From positions 271,469-335,468 of the forward strand of contig CANNDL010000001.1 in the NCBI GenBank assembly GCA_947503435.1: a stretch of DNA of 64,000 bases, written 5' to 3'. The notes under the pieces were generated by a model. It was given only the letters and a program-made list of their open reading frames with translations, made no database searches and was not told the DNA's origin. The DNA is from an uncultured Kangiella sp. GTDB lineage: Bacteria > Pseudomonadota > Gammaproteobacteria > Enterobacterales > Kangiellaceae. This document shows positions 9,780 through 18,611 of the stretch, piece after piece. A program made the position numbers and the translations under genes. Each line of letters starts with the position of its first letter. Position 1 is the first letter of the stretch.

Positions 9780-11042
9780 TTATTTTTCTTCGAAATTGGA
9801 GTGAATAACTGGGTCGTTATACACATCCATATCAATTTCACCTTCCGATTTGGCAACAATAGCAGTTACTGCAGCATCACCTGAAATATTAACCGCGGTG
9901 CGGGTCATATCAAGTAATCTATCAATGCCTAATATCATTCCAATGGCTTCAACAGGTAAGTTAACTTGAGTTAAAACTCCAGCTAAAAGAATTAATCCAA
10001 CACTAGGAACACCTGCAGCGCCAATAGACGCTAATGTTGCCGTTAATATGATGGTTAACATCTGGGCCATGGTTAAGTCGGCTCCATAAGCTTGCGCTAT
10101 AAATAAGGTAGCAATACCTTGCATAATCGCCGTACCATCCATGTTAACCGTTGCACCTAATGGTAAGGTGAAAGAGTAGGTGTTCTTGTGGACACCTAAA
10201 TTCTTTTCTACACAGCGCATGGTCACTGGTAAAGTGGCATTAGAACTTGAAGTACCAAACGCGGTAATCATCGCAGGCCACATTCCTCTAAAAAAGCTTA
10301 TTGGATTCATGCGACCAAGTAATGCTATCAAAGAACCGTAAGTTAAAAGCCCATGCAAGATTAAAACGATTATCACCAGGATGAAGTATTTGCCTAATCC
10401 TCCAACCAAATCGCTAAAGGGGAAGGTCGCAAAGGTTTTGGCTATCAGCATAAAAACACCGTAAGGCGCAAATTTCATCACTATGTTCACAATGCCCATG
10501 ACCACATGGTTTGCACTTTCAAAAAAGTCTTTTACTAGCTTTCCATTGTTGCCTGAAAATGAAATGGCTAAACCCAAAATTATGGCAAAAATAATGATTT
10601 GCAGCATATTGGCTTCTGTCATGGCCGCTATTGGATTTGTCGGAATCATATTGATCAAGACATCAGTAAGCGGGGGTTTGTCTTTAGGCACGAAGTTAAC
10701 ATCACCTACCGGCATCCCAACACCGGGTTGGAAGATAGAAGCCATAGTAAGAGCTAAGACCAAAGCAATTGCTGTGGTTAACAGATAGAGTCCGATCGTT
10801 TTCAAGCTTAAGCGACCAAGCTTGGCCGGATCAGTTAATGAACAGACACCAACTACTAACGAAACTAATACCAATGGAACCATAAGCATTTTTAGGGCAT
10901 TGATGAACCATTTGCCACCGACATGAAAAATGCCATTAATAAGGTAATCGTTCACAAAGGCATTTGCCGAAAATTGGTGCATGATAGTTCCGACAATTGC
11001 GCCAACCACCATAAAGATTAGAATTTTTACGCTGAGGTTCAT
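9780..11042 (-). CDS. Dicarboxylate/amino acid:cation symporter (DAACS family)
   Basis: A 420-residue polytopic transporter of the GltP/DctA/EAAT family. Signatures are the serine-rich hairpin AFGTSSSNATLPVTMRC, the NMDGTAI sodium-site motif in TM7, hairpin 2 (ASIGAAGVPSVGLIL) and TM8 DRLLDMTRTAVNISGDAAV, where Asp and Arg set substrate class. It probably imports glutamate, aspartate or C4-dicarboxylates with Na+ or H+. The TSSSNATLP serine cluster is closer to Na+-coupled glutamate carriers than to DctA, but I cannot fix the substrate. ATG at 11042 is preceded by GCGGAA. The lipoprotein gene follows 22 bases downstream. Confidence 0.9.
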   Translation of the reverse strand: MNLSVKILIFMVVGAIVGTIMHQFSANAFVNDYLINGIFHVGGKWFINALKMLMVPLVLVSLVVGVCSLTDPAKLGRLSLKTIGLYLLTTAIALVLALTMASIFQPGVGMPVGDVNFVPKDKPPLTDVLINMIPTNPIAAMTEANMLQIIIFAIILGLAISFSGNNGKLVKDFFESANHVVMGIVNIVMKFAPYGVFMLIAKTFATFPFSDLVGGLGKYFILVIIVLILHGLLTYGSLIALLGRMNPISFFRGMWPAMITAFGTSSSNATLPVTMRCVEKNLGVHKNTYSFTLPLGATVNMDGTAIMQGIATLFIAQAYGADLTMAQMLTIILTATLASIGAAGVPSVGLILLAGVLTQVNLPVEAIGMILGIDRLLDMTRTAVNISGDAAVTAIVAKSEGEIDMDVYNDPVIHSNFEEK

Positions 11043-11214
11043 TAATTTTTCCGCTTAGGTAAAGTTAAAAGCACTCTAAGGGATTGATTTATAAAGTGCA
11101 AGAATAAACCCTTAGGCTTTATTTCATTCAATGACTTATCCAGCTTATGGGTCGATATCAAAAATTATAAAGATAGATTATTATGTTGGTATATACAGAT
11201 AAATTGGTGATTTC

Positions 11215-11670
11215 ATGAAGGTAATTTCAATTTTTACAATTGTGCTTTTAAGTATGATAAGCAGCGTGCAGGCTAAAGAAATAATTTTGGGTGAGCAAGT
11301 GAATATGGATCTGTATCAACCTCTTAATGCAGTGCTAGCTAGCCCAAGTGAATTTATAAACAAGGAGATCACTTTAAAAGGAAAGATAACTAAAGTTTGC
11401 AAAAAGAAGGGCTGTTGGGCGGATATAACTAGCGATGATGGATTGATTAGAATCAAAGTTATTGATGGTGTCATTGTAATCCCTATCTATGCCGTAGGCC
11501 GAGAAGCCTATGCTACCGGCAAATTAAGCGCTAAGGTTTTAACTAAAGAAGAAACCATGAGTTTTTTGCAGCATATGGCAGAAGATGCAGGAGAATCATT
11601 TGATCCTTCGAGTGTTGAAGCCGGAATGACTCTTTATCAACTAAAAGCCCAATCTGTACGAATTCTTTAA
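11215..11670 (+). CDS. Exported DUF4920 domain protein
   Basis: A 151-residue protein with a cleavable signal peptide (VISIFTIVLLSMISSVQA, cut near AQA-KE). The mature part resembles the DUF4920 family: ITLKGKITKVCKKKGCWADITSDDG is its hallmark, with a C-x4-C pair (CKKKGC), followed by a small beta-barrel (IRIKVIDGVIVIPIYAVGREAYATGKL). The fold is OB-like and probably periplasmic; the two Cys may bind metal or form a disulfide. Function is not established. It lies 99 bases upstream of the blaI-like gene, and the paired dyads occupy that gap, so it could be functionally linked to the M56 sensor; adjacency is the only evidence. Confidence 0.75.
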   Translation: MKVISIFTIVLLSMISSVQAKEIILGEQVNMDLYQPLNAVLASPSEFINKEITLKGKITKVCKKKGCWADITSDDGLIRIKVIDGVIVIPIYAVGREAYATGKLSAKVLTKEETMSFLQHMAEDAGESFDPSSVEAGMTLYQLKAQSVRIL

Positions 11671-11692
11671 ATTACAAAATAATAGTTGCACA

Positions 11693-11718
11693 GTTAAGAT
11701 TACAGGTGTAATCTTAAC
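11693..11718. promoter_or_regulatory. BlaI-type operator 1 (perfect 12-bp dyad)
   Basis: Arms GTTAAGATTACA and TGTAATCTTAAC are perfect inverted repeats separated by two bases. The core TACA-N2-TGTA is the half-site form recognised by BlaI/MecI repressors. It lies 52 bases before the blaI-like start and is the longest perfect dyad I found outside terminators. Confidence 0.75.
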
Positions 11719-11723
11719 TTGAA

Positions 11724-11739
11724 GATTACATTTGTAATC
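11724..11739. promoter_or_regulatory. BlaI-type operator 2 (perfect 7-bp dyad)
   Basis: GATTACA, two bases, TGTAATC. Same TACA-N2-TGTA core as operator 1, with dyad centres 26 bases apart (about 2.5 helical turns). It ends 30 bases before the blaI-like start codon. Confidence 0.75.
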
Positions 11740-11769
11740 ATAGCTAAAAGTAAAAGCTAAGGGCAAAGA

Positions 11770-12135
11770 ATGTCTAACCGAGTGAGTGAGTCAGAACAAT
11801 TTGTAATGGAGGTGCTGTGGCAGGAATCTCCTTTATCCAGTCAAGAAGTGGTTGAGCGCTTAAAAGCGCAAGACTGGAATGAAAAAACGGTAAAAACCTT
11901 TTTAAACAGAATGATTAAGAAAGGCGTAATCGGCTTTGAGACGCAGGGCCGAAAATATTTATATTATCCGAATATCGAAAGAGAAGAGTTTATCCAGCAA
12001 GAAAGTAATGGCTTTTTGGATAAAGTGTTTAAAGGCAACGTAAAAGAACTATTAGCCACTTTTGTACAGAATAAACAATTATCAAAACAAGAGTTGGACT
12101 ATCTAAAAACCTTATTAGATAAGGAGCAGGGCTGA
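11770..12135 (+). CDS. BlaI/MecI/CopY family transcriptional repressor
   Basis: A 121-residue winged-helix repressor. The N-terminal domain SESEQFVMEVLWQESPLSSQEVVERL, then WNEKTVKTFLNRMIKKGVI (recognition helix) and the wing GFETQGRKYLYYPNI are diagnostic. The C-terminal part (FLDKVFKGNVKELLATFVQ, LSKQELDYLKTLLDK) is the dimerisation helix bundle that the cognate protease cleaves in staphylococcal BlaI/MecI. It overlaps the downstream M56 gene by one base, the classic blaI-blaR1 arrangement. Two TACA-N2-TGTA dyads just upstream suggest autoregulation. No beta-lactamase gene is nearby, so the regulated response is probably not beta-lactam resistance in the usual sense. Confidence 0.9.
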   Translation: MSNRVSESEQFVMEVLWQESPLSSQEVVERLKAQDWNEKTVKTFLNRMIKKGVIGFETQGRKYLYYPNIEREEFIQQESNGFLDKVFKGNVKELLATFVQNKQLSKQELDYLKTLLDKEQG

Positions 12136-13883
12136 TGAGCGAATTATTGGCTTATCTTTGGCAGTCAAATATTGAGTTAAGTCTATTACTGGCCGTTATT
12201 CTGATTGCCCGCTTGGCTATCAGAAAGACCACAAAGAATTACAATGCTTATTTGTTATGGCTTTCTATCCCGATAGGTTTGGGAGTCGCTAAATTAATAA
12301 GCTATCTAGAGTTTAGTCAGCCGCCAGCAGAAACGGTAAACTATATTATTAACAGCTATGTGGTGAAACCTAGCCAAAGCTTTGATACCTGGAGTTATGC
12401 CGCTTATTTATGGTTATTAGTTAGTACGCTATTATTAATAAGGCTTGCAAGGCAACACCAATCCTTAAGAAAAGAATTAAAAAGTATAAGCGTTCCTCAT
12501 AATTTAAAGATAAATTCAAAATACCCAATTATTGGTATCGATAAAGAAGGTTTTTCACCAGCGGTTTATGGTTTTATTCAACCAAAAATTTACTTCCCAA
12601 TCCCGTTAGAAAAAGAATTAACGGCCGAACAGATCAAATTGATCATAAAGCATGAAGAGCACCATATTAGCCAAAAGCACTTATGGCTGAATTTACTTTG
12701 GGACATCTTAGTTTGTTTAGTTTGGTTTAACCCATTGATTTATATTTCGCGACAAAACTTTCGTCATGACCAAGAAGTTTATTGCGACTACCTTGTACTT
12801 AACCGTGCTCCAGAACCTGAGCACAAAACTTATGGTCATGCACTACTTTCAACCGTTTCTGCCACACACTCGGTTAGCTTGCTTTGCTCATGGAAAATGT
12901 TTAATCAATTAGAGGAACGAATCATGAGTATTAAAAACGTAAAACGAAAATCCAATAAATTTGCACTATCTCTGGGAGCCATTGCTATCATCGCTTCGAC
13001 ATCTCTTTATGCTATCAATATGAATAGTTTTAAACAGCTCGATAAAGATGGCGAGCATCGCGTTGAGTGGAGCATAGATGGTAAATCTTATGTTGAAAAA
13101 GATGGCGAATGGTGGGTCTATGAAAATGGCAACAAGCGTCCTATGACCAAACTTGAAAAGCGTGAGTTTGAGGAAGCTGTTGAACGTGCAGAAGAAGAAA
13201 TGCGTCGTGCAGAGAAGGATATGTTACGAGCTGAAAAAGAAATGGAACATGCAGAGCTTGAGATGGAAAGAGCTATGCATGAAATGGAAAGAGCGCAAGA
13301 AGAAATTGCCCGGAGCTTTGAAAGTATGGAAGAAGCCTTTATGGAAATTGAACAAAGTCAGATAGATATTCAAACTGACTTTTTAGAAGGCAAGTTATCG
13401 AAAAAAGAGTTTGAGACCATTCAAAAAGAACTGAAAAAAACTCACGATCATTTAAAGAATAACCAAGGCGAGTATCAGCGTGAAATTCAAAGGGCAAAAG
13501 AGCAGTTAGAAAAATCTATGCGTCAATTGAAAAAGGAGCGTGCCAATATGAGGTTTCCTACTGCCCCTATAGCACCAGTTAATCCTCCTGCGGCAAATGC
13601 GCCGGTTAAACCAATTGCTCCACCTGTTAATACAGCCATTCCTATGACTACCGTTCCGGCAAAGTATCCAAAATCAGCGATAGAAGCAGGAATTAGTGGA
13701 TATGTTGATTTTGAATTTGATCTAGATGAATCTGGTAACCCTTTAAATATTGAGGTGGTAGGCGCTCAGCCGCAAAATGTTTTTGAAGAAGTATCAAGGG
13801 ATGCCATTGAAAATTGGGTTTTTAAATCTACTGGTATTGCGCAACAGGGCCTAAAGTATAGGTTTGAGTTTAGAGTAGAATAG
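12135..13883 (+). CDS. M56 (BlaR1-like) membrane metallopeptidase with heptad coiled coil and TonB C-terminal domain
   Basis: A 582-residue protein. Membrane helices lie near residues 5-28, 36-55, 89-106, 182-203 and 276-294. Between the third and fourth is the zinc motif HEEHH (173-177) in IIKHEEHHISQKHLWLN, as in BlaR1/MecR1. The sensor half differs from BlaR1: instead of a penicillin-binding domain there is a charged segment, six near-perfect heptads (A-E-x-E-M-x-R type, 352-393) in a coiled coil running to about 475, a Pro/Ala linker, and a TonB C-terminal fold from about 502 (VPAKYPKSAIEAGISGYVDF, ending YRFEFRVE). By analogy the peptidase would inactivate the BlaI partner on a periplasmic cue. 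It starts on the last base of blaI behind AGGAG. The signal is unknown. Confidence 0.88.
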   Translation: MSELLAYLWQSNIELSLLLAVILIARLAIRKTTKNYNAYLLWLSIPIGLGVAKLISYLEFSQPPAETVNYIINSYVVKPSQSFDTWSYAAYLWLLVSTLLLIRLARQHQSLRKELKSISVPHNLKINSKYPIIGIDKEGFSPAVYGFIQPKIYFPIPLEKELTAEQIKLIIKHEEHHISQKHLWLNLLWDILVCLVWFNPLIYISRQNFRHDQEVYCDYLVLNRAPEPEHKTYGHALLSTVSATHSVSLLCSWKMFNQLEERIMSIKNVKRKSNKFALSLGAIAIIASTSLYAINMNSFKQLDKDGEHRVEWSIDGKSYVEKDGEWWVYENGNKRPMTKLEKREFEEAVERAEEEMRRAEKDMLRAEKEMEHAELEMERAMHEMERAQEEIARSFESMEEAFMEIEQSQIDIQTDFLEGKLSKKEFETIQKELKKTHDHLKNNQGEYQREIQRAKEQLEKSMRQLKKERANMRFPTAPIAPVNPPAANAPVKPIAPPVNTAIPMTTVPAKYPKSAIEAGISGYVDFEFDLDESGNPLNIEVVGAQPQNVFEEVSRDAIENWVFKSTGIAQQGLKYRFEFRVE

Positions 13884-13884
13884 T

Positions 13885-13912
13885 AAAAGCCCGCAGAAGC
13901 GGGCTTTTTTTA
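13885..13912. terminator. Bidirectional intrinsic terminator between M56 gene and argB
   Basis: AAAAGCCCGC-AGAA-GCGGGCTTTT followed by further T. Serves the two convergent genes. Confidence 0.92.
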
Positions 13913-13938
13913 ATGTACTAACGTAGAAACTGTTCTTA

Positions 13939-14778
13939 TCAACTCAAGCTAATCTTTGTTCCTTTATTTCCCTCACCATTAGCGACATCAATAAATGCGC
14001 CTTTGATTTGTGGGCCAACAATTGCAATGTTTTTAACGCCATCAGCTAGCACCGACAAAGCCTCTTCAACTTTCGGGATCATGCCACCTTGAATGACGCC
14101 TTGTTTGATCAAATCTCTTGCTTGCTCTGCATTGATTTTAGCCACGCGAGTTTCTGGATTATCCAAGTCGTGATAAATAGCTCCAACCGCGGTGGTCAGT
14201 AACAATAAATCAGCTTTTAAAGCACGAGCGATTTGTACCACGGTAGTATCAGCGTTGATGTTGAAAACGCGTCCTGATTCGGCTTCAACGCCTAAAGTAG
14301 CGATAACCGGCACCAAATCAGCGCTCAGCAAAGTGTTAATAACGTTAGTATTAATACCAGTAACGTCACCAACTTCACCAAAATCAATCGGCTTATCACC
14401 CGCTCCCGACATAACCCGAGGAGGGCGCTTAACTGCTGTAATTAACTTGCCCGAAGCGCCATTACAAGCAAATGCATTAACACCGACGTTTTGTAGCTCC
14501 TGCGCCAAACTAACATTCACTTCACCACAAATGGCTTGCTTTACAACTAATAAGTCAGCTTCGCTAGTAATGCGACGGCCAGCGACTTTATTTGGAACTA
14601 AGCCATGTTTTTCTTGTAAGGCATTGGTTTGGGGGCCGCCACCGTGTAAAACGATGACGTTCCAACCAGCATCAACTAAATCTTTAACATTGGCAGCGAT
14701 ACCGTCACGCTCGGTTTGCCCTTGCAGGACATCGCCACCAACTTTAACAACCGCTACGGGCTTGTTAGAAATGCTCAT
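13939..14778 (-). CDS. argB: Acetylglutamate kinase
   Basis: A 279-residue amino-acid kinase. It has the N-terminal VVKVGGDVL (phosphate-binding Lys), VIVLHGGGPQTNAL, GRRIT, FNINADTTVVQIARAL and the C-terminal GGMIPKVEEAL. ArgB phosphorylates N-acetylglutamate in the second step of arginine synthesis and ArgC acts next. ATG at 14778 gives a start close to the KVGG strand, as is normal. An in-frame GTG at 14796 would overlap the end of argC by 10 bases and add six residues; neither has a clear Shine-Dalgarno, so translational coupling to argC is likely. The N-terminal helix typical of arginine-inhibited, hexameric kinases is not obvious, so feedback sensitivity is uncertain. Confidence 0.93.
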   Translation of the reverse strand: MSISNKPVAVVKVGGDVLQGQTERDGIAANVKDLVDAGWNVIVLHGGGPQTNALQEKHGLVPNKVAGRRITSEADLLVVKQAICGEVNVSLAQELQNVGVNAFACNGASGKLITAVKRPPRVMSGAGDKPIDFGEVGDVTGINTNVINTLLSADLVPVIATLGVEAESGRVFNINADTTVVQIARALKADLLLLTTAVGAIYHDLDNPETRVAKINAEQARDLIKQGVIQGGMIPKVEEALSVLADGVKNIAIVGPQIKGAFIDVANGEGNKGTKISLS

Positions 14779-14786
14779 AGCTGGAT

Positions 14787-15851
14787 TTAAGGCCACATGC
14801 CAGGCTGATCAAGACCAAAGGAAGCATCTTTGCCAGTCATTAAATTAAAGCTTTGTACCGCTTGGCCTGCGCCGCCTTTCACTAGATTATCAATAGCACT
14901 GGTACAAGCTAAAGTTCTTTGGCCAGTTAACTCGTCAATGCGAACGGTAATTCCAACTTCAACACGAACAGTATTCTTAACCGCAACCACTTCTGGGCTT
15001 TGACCTAAAGGCATAACAACAACGCTACGATGTGGTGCATAGAAGTCTTCATACATTTTTTGGATATCTGCTTCTGTATATTCTTCCGGTAAATCCAATT
15101 GAGATACCGCTAAGATACCGCGCGCCAAAGGTGCTGATACTGGAACGAAATCTAAAGAAGTGTTTACTGCGCCACCTTTGTTAAGCGTTTGTAAGATCTC
15201 AGCGCGATGTTGGTGGTGTAAAGTTTTATAAGTTTTTAAATTGTTTACGCGAATAGGGTGGTGAGTGCCTTCGATAGGGCGCACGCCAGAGCCCGAAGAA
15301 CCTGTCATCGCAACAGTGCGAACGTTACCGTTGGTTAAGATGCCAGCTTTTGCTAATGGCAATAATCCAACAGCGATACCAGTAGCAAAACAGCCTGGGC
15401 TAGCTACGTACTGTGCGTTTTTAATAGCTTCTTCGTTTAATTCAGGCATACCATAAACAAAAGTTCCTAAACGCTCTGGGCATGGGTGCTCAGGAGCATA
15501 GTCGCGCAGATAATCTTCTAGGCTTTCTAAACGGAAATCACCTGATAAATCGATAATGCGAACGCCAGTTTCGAATAACTCCATAGCCACTCGCGCAGTA
15601 ATTATGTGCGGCATTGCCAAAAATACAATATCAGCGCCTTGGACACATTCTTGTGGCGTAATATCTTCAATCACTAAATCGGTTTTAGCTAAACCAAATA
15701 GAGAACGGTGAACCTGACCAATGGTTTTGCCGATATAATCTTTACTCGACACGCGTAATACTTCCACATCGTCACGGACGATTAAATGGCGAAGTAATTC
15801 TGCTGCACCGTAACCGGCGCCACCAATGATCGATACTTTAATTTTGCTCAT
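14787..15851 (-). CDS. argC: N-acetyl-gamma-glutamyl-phosphate reductase
   Basis: A 354-residue NADP-dependent reductase. N-terminal Rossmann motif KVSIIGGAGYGAAELLRHL; catalytic Cys in YVASPGCFATGIAVGLLPL; substrate region AMTGSSGSGVRPIEGTHHP. It reduces the ArgB product to the semialdehyde. The ATG at 15851 follows GAGGAAACTC, a strong ribosome binding site. A possible promoter lies at 15852-15955: TTGACA reading leftward, with a weak -10. The order argC-argB, overlapping or abutting, indicates one transcript. It lies directly downstream of the catabolic astAB genes but has its own upstream region of about 100 bases. Confidence 0.95.
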   Translation of the reverse strand: MSKIKVSIIGGAGYGAAELLRHLIVRDDVEVLRVSSKDYIGKTIGQVHRSLFGLAKTDLVIEDITPQECVQGADIVFLAMPHIITARVAMELFETGVRIIDLSGDFRLESLEDYLRDYAPEHPCPERLGTFVYGMPELNEEAIKNAQYVASPGCFATGIAVGLLPLAKAGILTNGNVRTVAMTGSSGSGVRPIEGTHHPIRVNNLKTYKTLHHQHRAEILQTLNKGGAVNTSLDFVPVSAPLARGILAVSQLDLPEEYTEADIQKMYEDFYAPHRSVVVMPLGQSPEVVAVKNTVRVEVGITVRIDELTGQRTLACTSAIDNLVKGGAGQAVQSFNLMTGKDASFGLDQPGMWP

Positions 15852-15955
15852 GAGTTTCCTCTTTACATAATTTTTATTACAGTTTTGTCAATGATATTAC
15901 TGCAATAAATCGACCTGTCTGAAAAGCGGACTGATCTTACGCTTAAACTTTCTAT

Positions 15956-17323
15956 TTAAACTCTTTGGAATGGATAGACCGATCCTAAGTTTAATATTTG
16001 TGTTAATTCGTCCAAAGCAGTTCTGGATTCAACCAATAAATTTGGATCGGCTAAATCATCTTCGGTTAGAGTTTCACGATAATGTTTTTCAACCCAAGTA
16101 TTTAAAGAGCCAAATAATGAATCTGACATAATTACATTTTGATTCATGGCTACCATTTCTGATTCGTTTAATACCACTCTTTGACGTAAGCATGCAGGGC
16201 CGCCGCCATTTTGCATGGATTGTTTTACATCATAGATTTTTACTTCTTTAATTGGCGTGTCTTGCTCGACCAACCAGTCTAGATATTCTTTTACTGATGG
16301 TATTGCTTCACATTCGCCTGGGCAAATGAGTGCCATATCACCAGAAGGTAAAGTTACCAGTTGGCTATTAAATAAGTAAGACTTAACGGCATCTTCCACA
16401 GGTACATCATTAGCACCAACTTCCACCACATGGAATTCCTCGCCATCGAAAGCGTGCTCCAAATCGGTATATACCTGCATTTGATTGAGGAATGCTTTTT
16501 GGTGAGCAAAAAGTACATTGCCATTGCCCACAGAAATCACGTCATTATGGAAAACTCCTTGATCGATAACATTTGGAGACTGTTGCGCGAATACTACATT
16601 ATCGGAATCTAGGCCGTGTAAGCGAGCTACAGCTTGGCTTGCCTCAAAGGTCTGTCGAGCAGGAAACTTGTGCGGCGCTGGTTTAGAGTTATCAAAAGCA
16701 TATTTGCCAAAAACGAAAAAATGTACGCCTTTCTTACCATAGCCTTTACTTGAGTTAACATCGACAAAACGAGTATGGTTGGCAGCGCCTTCATCGCCAA
16801 AATGATCCCCATTGGGTAAGGCAGAATGATGAGCAAAGTGTTTGTCATCTTTAAACATGGCTTGCAAGATACGGCCGGTAGTTTCATGTTCGATAGAGCG
16901 ATGAAATTTGTTCGATAAGTTCGCTGGAGTGAAATGAGCTCTAGCATCAGCAGTATCACTAGAAGGTGCCATGGTGCAAGCATTTGCAGTCCACATGCTA
17001 GAAGCTGAACTGCACGCAGCAAGCACTTTCGGCGCTTGTTTCGCCGCTTTAATGATGACTTGAGCATCTGTGCCCGTAAAGCCTAATTTACGCAGAGTAA
17101 ACACATCTGGGCGCTCCATCGGCGCTATAACACCCTGCTTTAACCCCATATCGTGCAATGCCTTCATTTTTTGCAAGCCTTGCAGTGCCGCCTCTTTAGG
17201 CTTGGCCACTAGGTTTGCGTTAGCGGTAGAGGCAACATTACCGTGAGATAAACCTGCATAGTTATGAGTCGGGCCGACTAAGCCGTCAAAATTAAATTCA
17301 TATGCTGTGTTTTTAGAGGACAT
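15956..17323 (-). CDS. astB: N-succinylarginine dihydrolase
   Basis: A 455-residue enzyme of the AST arginine-degradation pathway; it converts N2-succinylarginine to succinylornithine, ammonia and CO2. Hallmarks are the N-terminal [40 protein letters not shown], and [15 protein letters not shown], which contains the catalytic Cys. Length matches the E. coli protein (447). It begins 41 bases after astA on the same strand, with GGAG about 12 bases before the ATG. The plus and minus open frames lying within it are shadows. Confidence 0.96.
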   Translation of the reverse strand: MSSKNTAYEFNFDGLVGPTHNYAGLSHGNVASTANANLVAKPKEAALQGLQKMKALHDMGLKQGVIAPMERPDVFTLRKLGFTGTDAQVIIKAAKQAPKVLAACSSASSMWTANACTMAPSSDTADARAHFTPANLSNKFHRSIEHETTGRILQAMFKDDKHFAHHSALPNGDHFGDEGAANHTRFVDVNSSKGYGKKGVHFFVFGKYAFDNSKPAPHKFPARQTFEASQAVARLHGLDSDNVVFAQQSPNVIDQGVFHNDVISVGNGNVLFAHQKAFLNQMQVYTDLEHAFDGEEFHVVEVGANDVPVEDAVKSYLFNSQLVTLPSGDMALICPGECEAIPSVKEYLDWLVEQDTPIKEVKIYDVKQSMQNGGGPACLRQRVVLNESEMVAMNQNVIMSDSLFGSLNTWVEKHYRETLTEDDLADPNLLVESRTALDELTQILNLGSVYPFQRV

Positions 17324-17364
17324 CTATACTTTCACTCCAAGAGTTATGTGTTAAAGCGGTAAGG

Positions 17365-18408
17365 TTATTTGCTGGGCTTGTTACGCAGGCGTACTACGCG
17401 CACTAAGTCGCCTTCGTTGACATCTAATGGTTTTAGTGTGGTTTCATCCACATATAAAATTTCACCTTCAAAATCGGACTCTACGATTGCGGTTCTAAAG
17501 GCTTTCAATTGTCGATTGCTGACCATCAAGGGTTCTGGCGGAGTATCACTAATCATATGTGGGCGGCCGATCTTTATTTCCATCAGCTTACTAGCGCGAA
17601 AGGTTTTAATTTGGTCTTTTGGCGCTTCAATTGTAGGTCCGGCATCAAAAATATCCACATAATTTTGATAACGGAATCCTTCCCGTTTTAACATCGATAT
17701 GGCAGGTTTAGTTTTTGGATGAACTTTACCAATCACTTCTTGAGCTTCTTCCGACAACATATTGACGTAAATCGGATGTTGCGGCATTAATTCAGCAATA
17801 AACTGATTAGAGCCTAAGCCACTGATGGCATCGGCTTTGGCAAATGGCATATTAAAGAAGTGTTTGCCTAGAGAGTGCCAAAATGGCGATTTACCATCTT
17901 CATCTGAAAAACCGCGCATTTCTGCAATGACCGTATCAGCAAATCGTTCTGGAAAATCGGCCATAAACATAAAACGTGACTTAGCAAGTAACCGACCATT
18001 GATACCACCACGATAATCAGGTGATAAAAATAAGGTCGCGATCTCGGTACAGCCAGTGTAATCATTGCCTAGTACTAAAATCTGATGCTTGTTGTATATG
18101 CCAAGGTCTTGACTGGTATTAACTACAGTACTTAATTTGTACGTATAGAAAGCTTCATCCATGCCTACTGCTGCAACTAAAGCGCTGGTGCCGACTACTT
18201 TTTGCTTTTGAGTATCTTCTAACACGAAGAAATAATACTCAGGGCCTGGGACATCAATTTCCGCAGAAAATGCTTTGATAGAGCTAACTATCTTATCTTT
18301 AATTCTCACGGGATCATTCGGTAAGGTGGTTAGCCCCGTACCAGCGGCAGCTGCTAACTCAAGTATGTCTTCCAAATCATTAGTTTGGGCTGGGCGAATG
18401 ACCATCAT
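17365..18408 (-). CDS. astA: Arginine N-succinyltransferase
   Basis: A 347-residue GNAT-like acyltransferase that catalyses the first step of the AST pathway. It follows E. coli AstA: MMVIRPAQTNDLEDILELA, TGLTTLPND, TLFLSPDYRGGINGRLLAKSRFMFMA, VIAEMRGFSDEDGKSPFW, FIAELMPQHPIYVNML, GFRYQNYVDIFDAGPTI. Start at 18408 chosen because MMVIRP matches E. coli exactly. It is the promoter-proximal gene of astA-astB and is divergent from the transaminase gene. Genes for the last two AST steps (AstD, AstE) are not in the window. Confidence 0.96.
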   Translation of the reverse strand: MMVIRPAQTNDLEDILELAAAAGTGLTTLPNDPVRIKDKIVSSIKAFSAEIDVPGPEYYFFVLEDTQKQKVVGTSALVAAVGMDEAFYTYKLSTVVNTSQDLGIYNKHQILVLGNDYTGCTEIATLFLSPDYRGGINGRLLAKSRFMFMADFPERFADTVIAEMRGFSDEDGKSPFWHSLGKHFFNMPFAKADAISGLGSNQFIAELMPQHPIYVNMLSEEAQEVIGKVHPKTKPAISMLKREGFRYQNYVDIFDAGPTIEAPKDQIKTFRASKLMEIKIGRPHMISDTPPEPLMVSNRQLKAFRTAIVESDFEGEILYVDETTLKPLDVNEGDLVRVVRLRNKPSK

Positions 18409-18611
18409 ATAAGTCTGTAATCCTTAATTTATGGATGTTTAGGGCAAAATTTGAACAAGACCAGTGATAATAAAAAAACTAGCCAAAAAAGGAAAGTGTC
18501 AGTTTGTAGTAATTTGCTTAGATTTTCCAGTAAAGACTAGTATTTTTATATAAAAAGAGGGATTATATGGCGCATTAATACAGCTTAATTTAGATGATAA
18601 CCGGGTGACTT

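Noticed and set aside
14192-14848. Plus-strand open frame of 218 codons over argB
   Set aside because: Antisense shadow of argB, whose motifs are unmistakable; the frame's protein has no recognisable domain.
15864-15881. Imperfect AT-rich dyad before argC as an ArgR box
   Set aside because: At least five mismatches from the ArgR consensus in an AT-rich leader; not distinguishable from chance by eye.
16627-17067. Second minus-strand frame of 146 codons inside astB
   Set aside because: Lies wholly within astB in another frame; Leu-rich composition with no motif.
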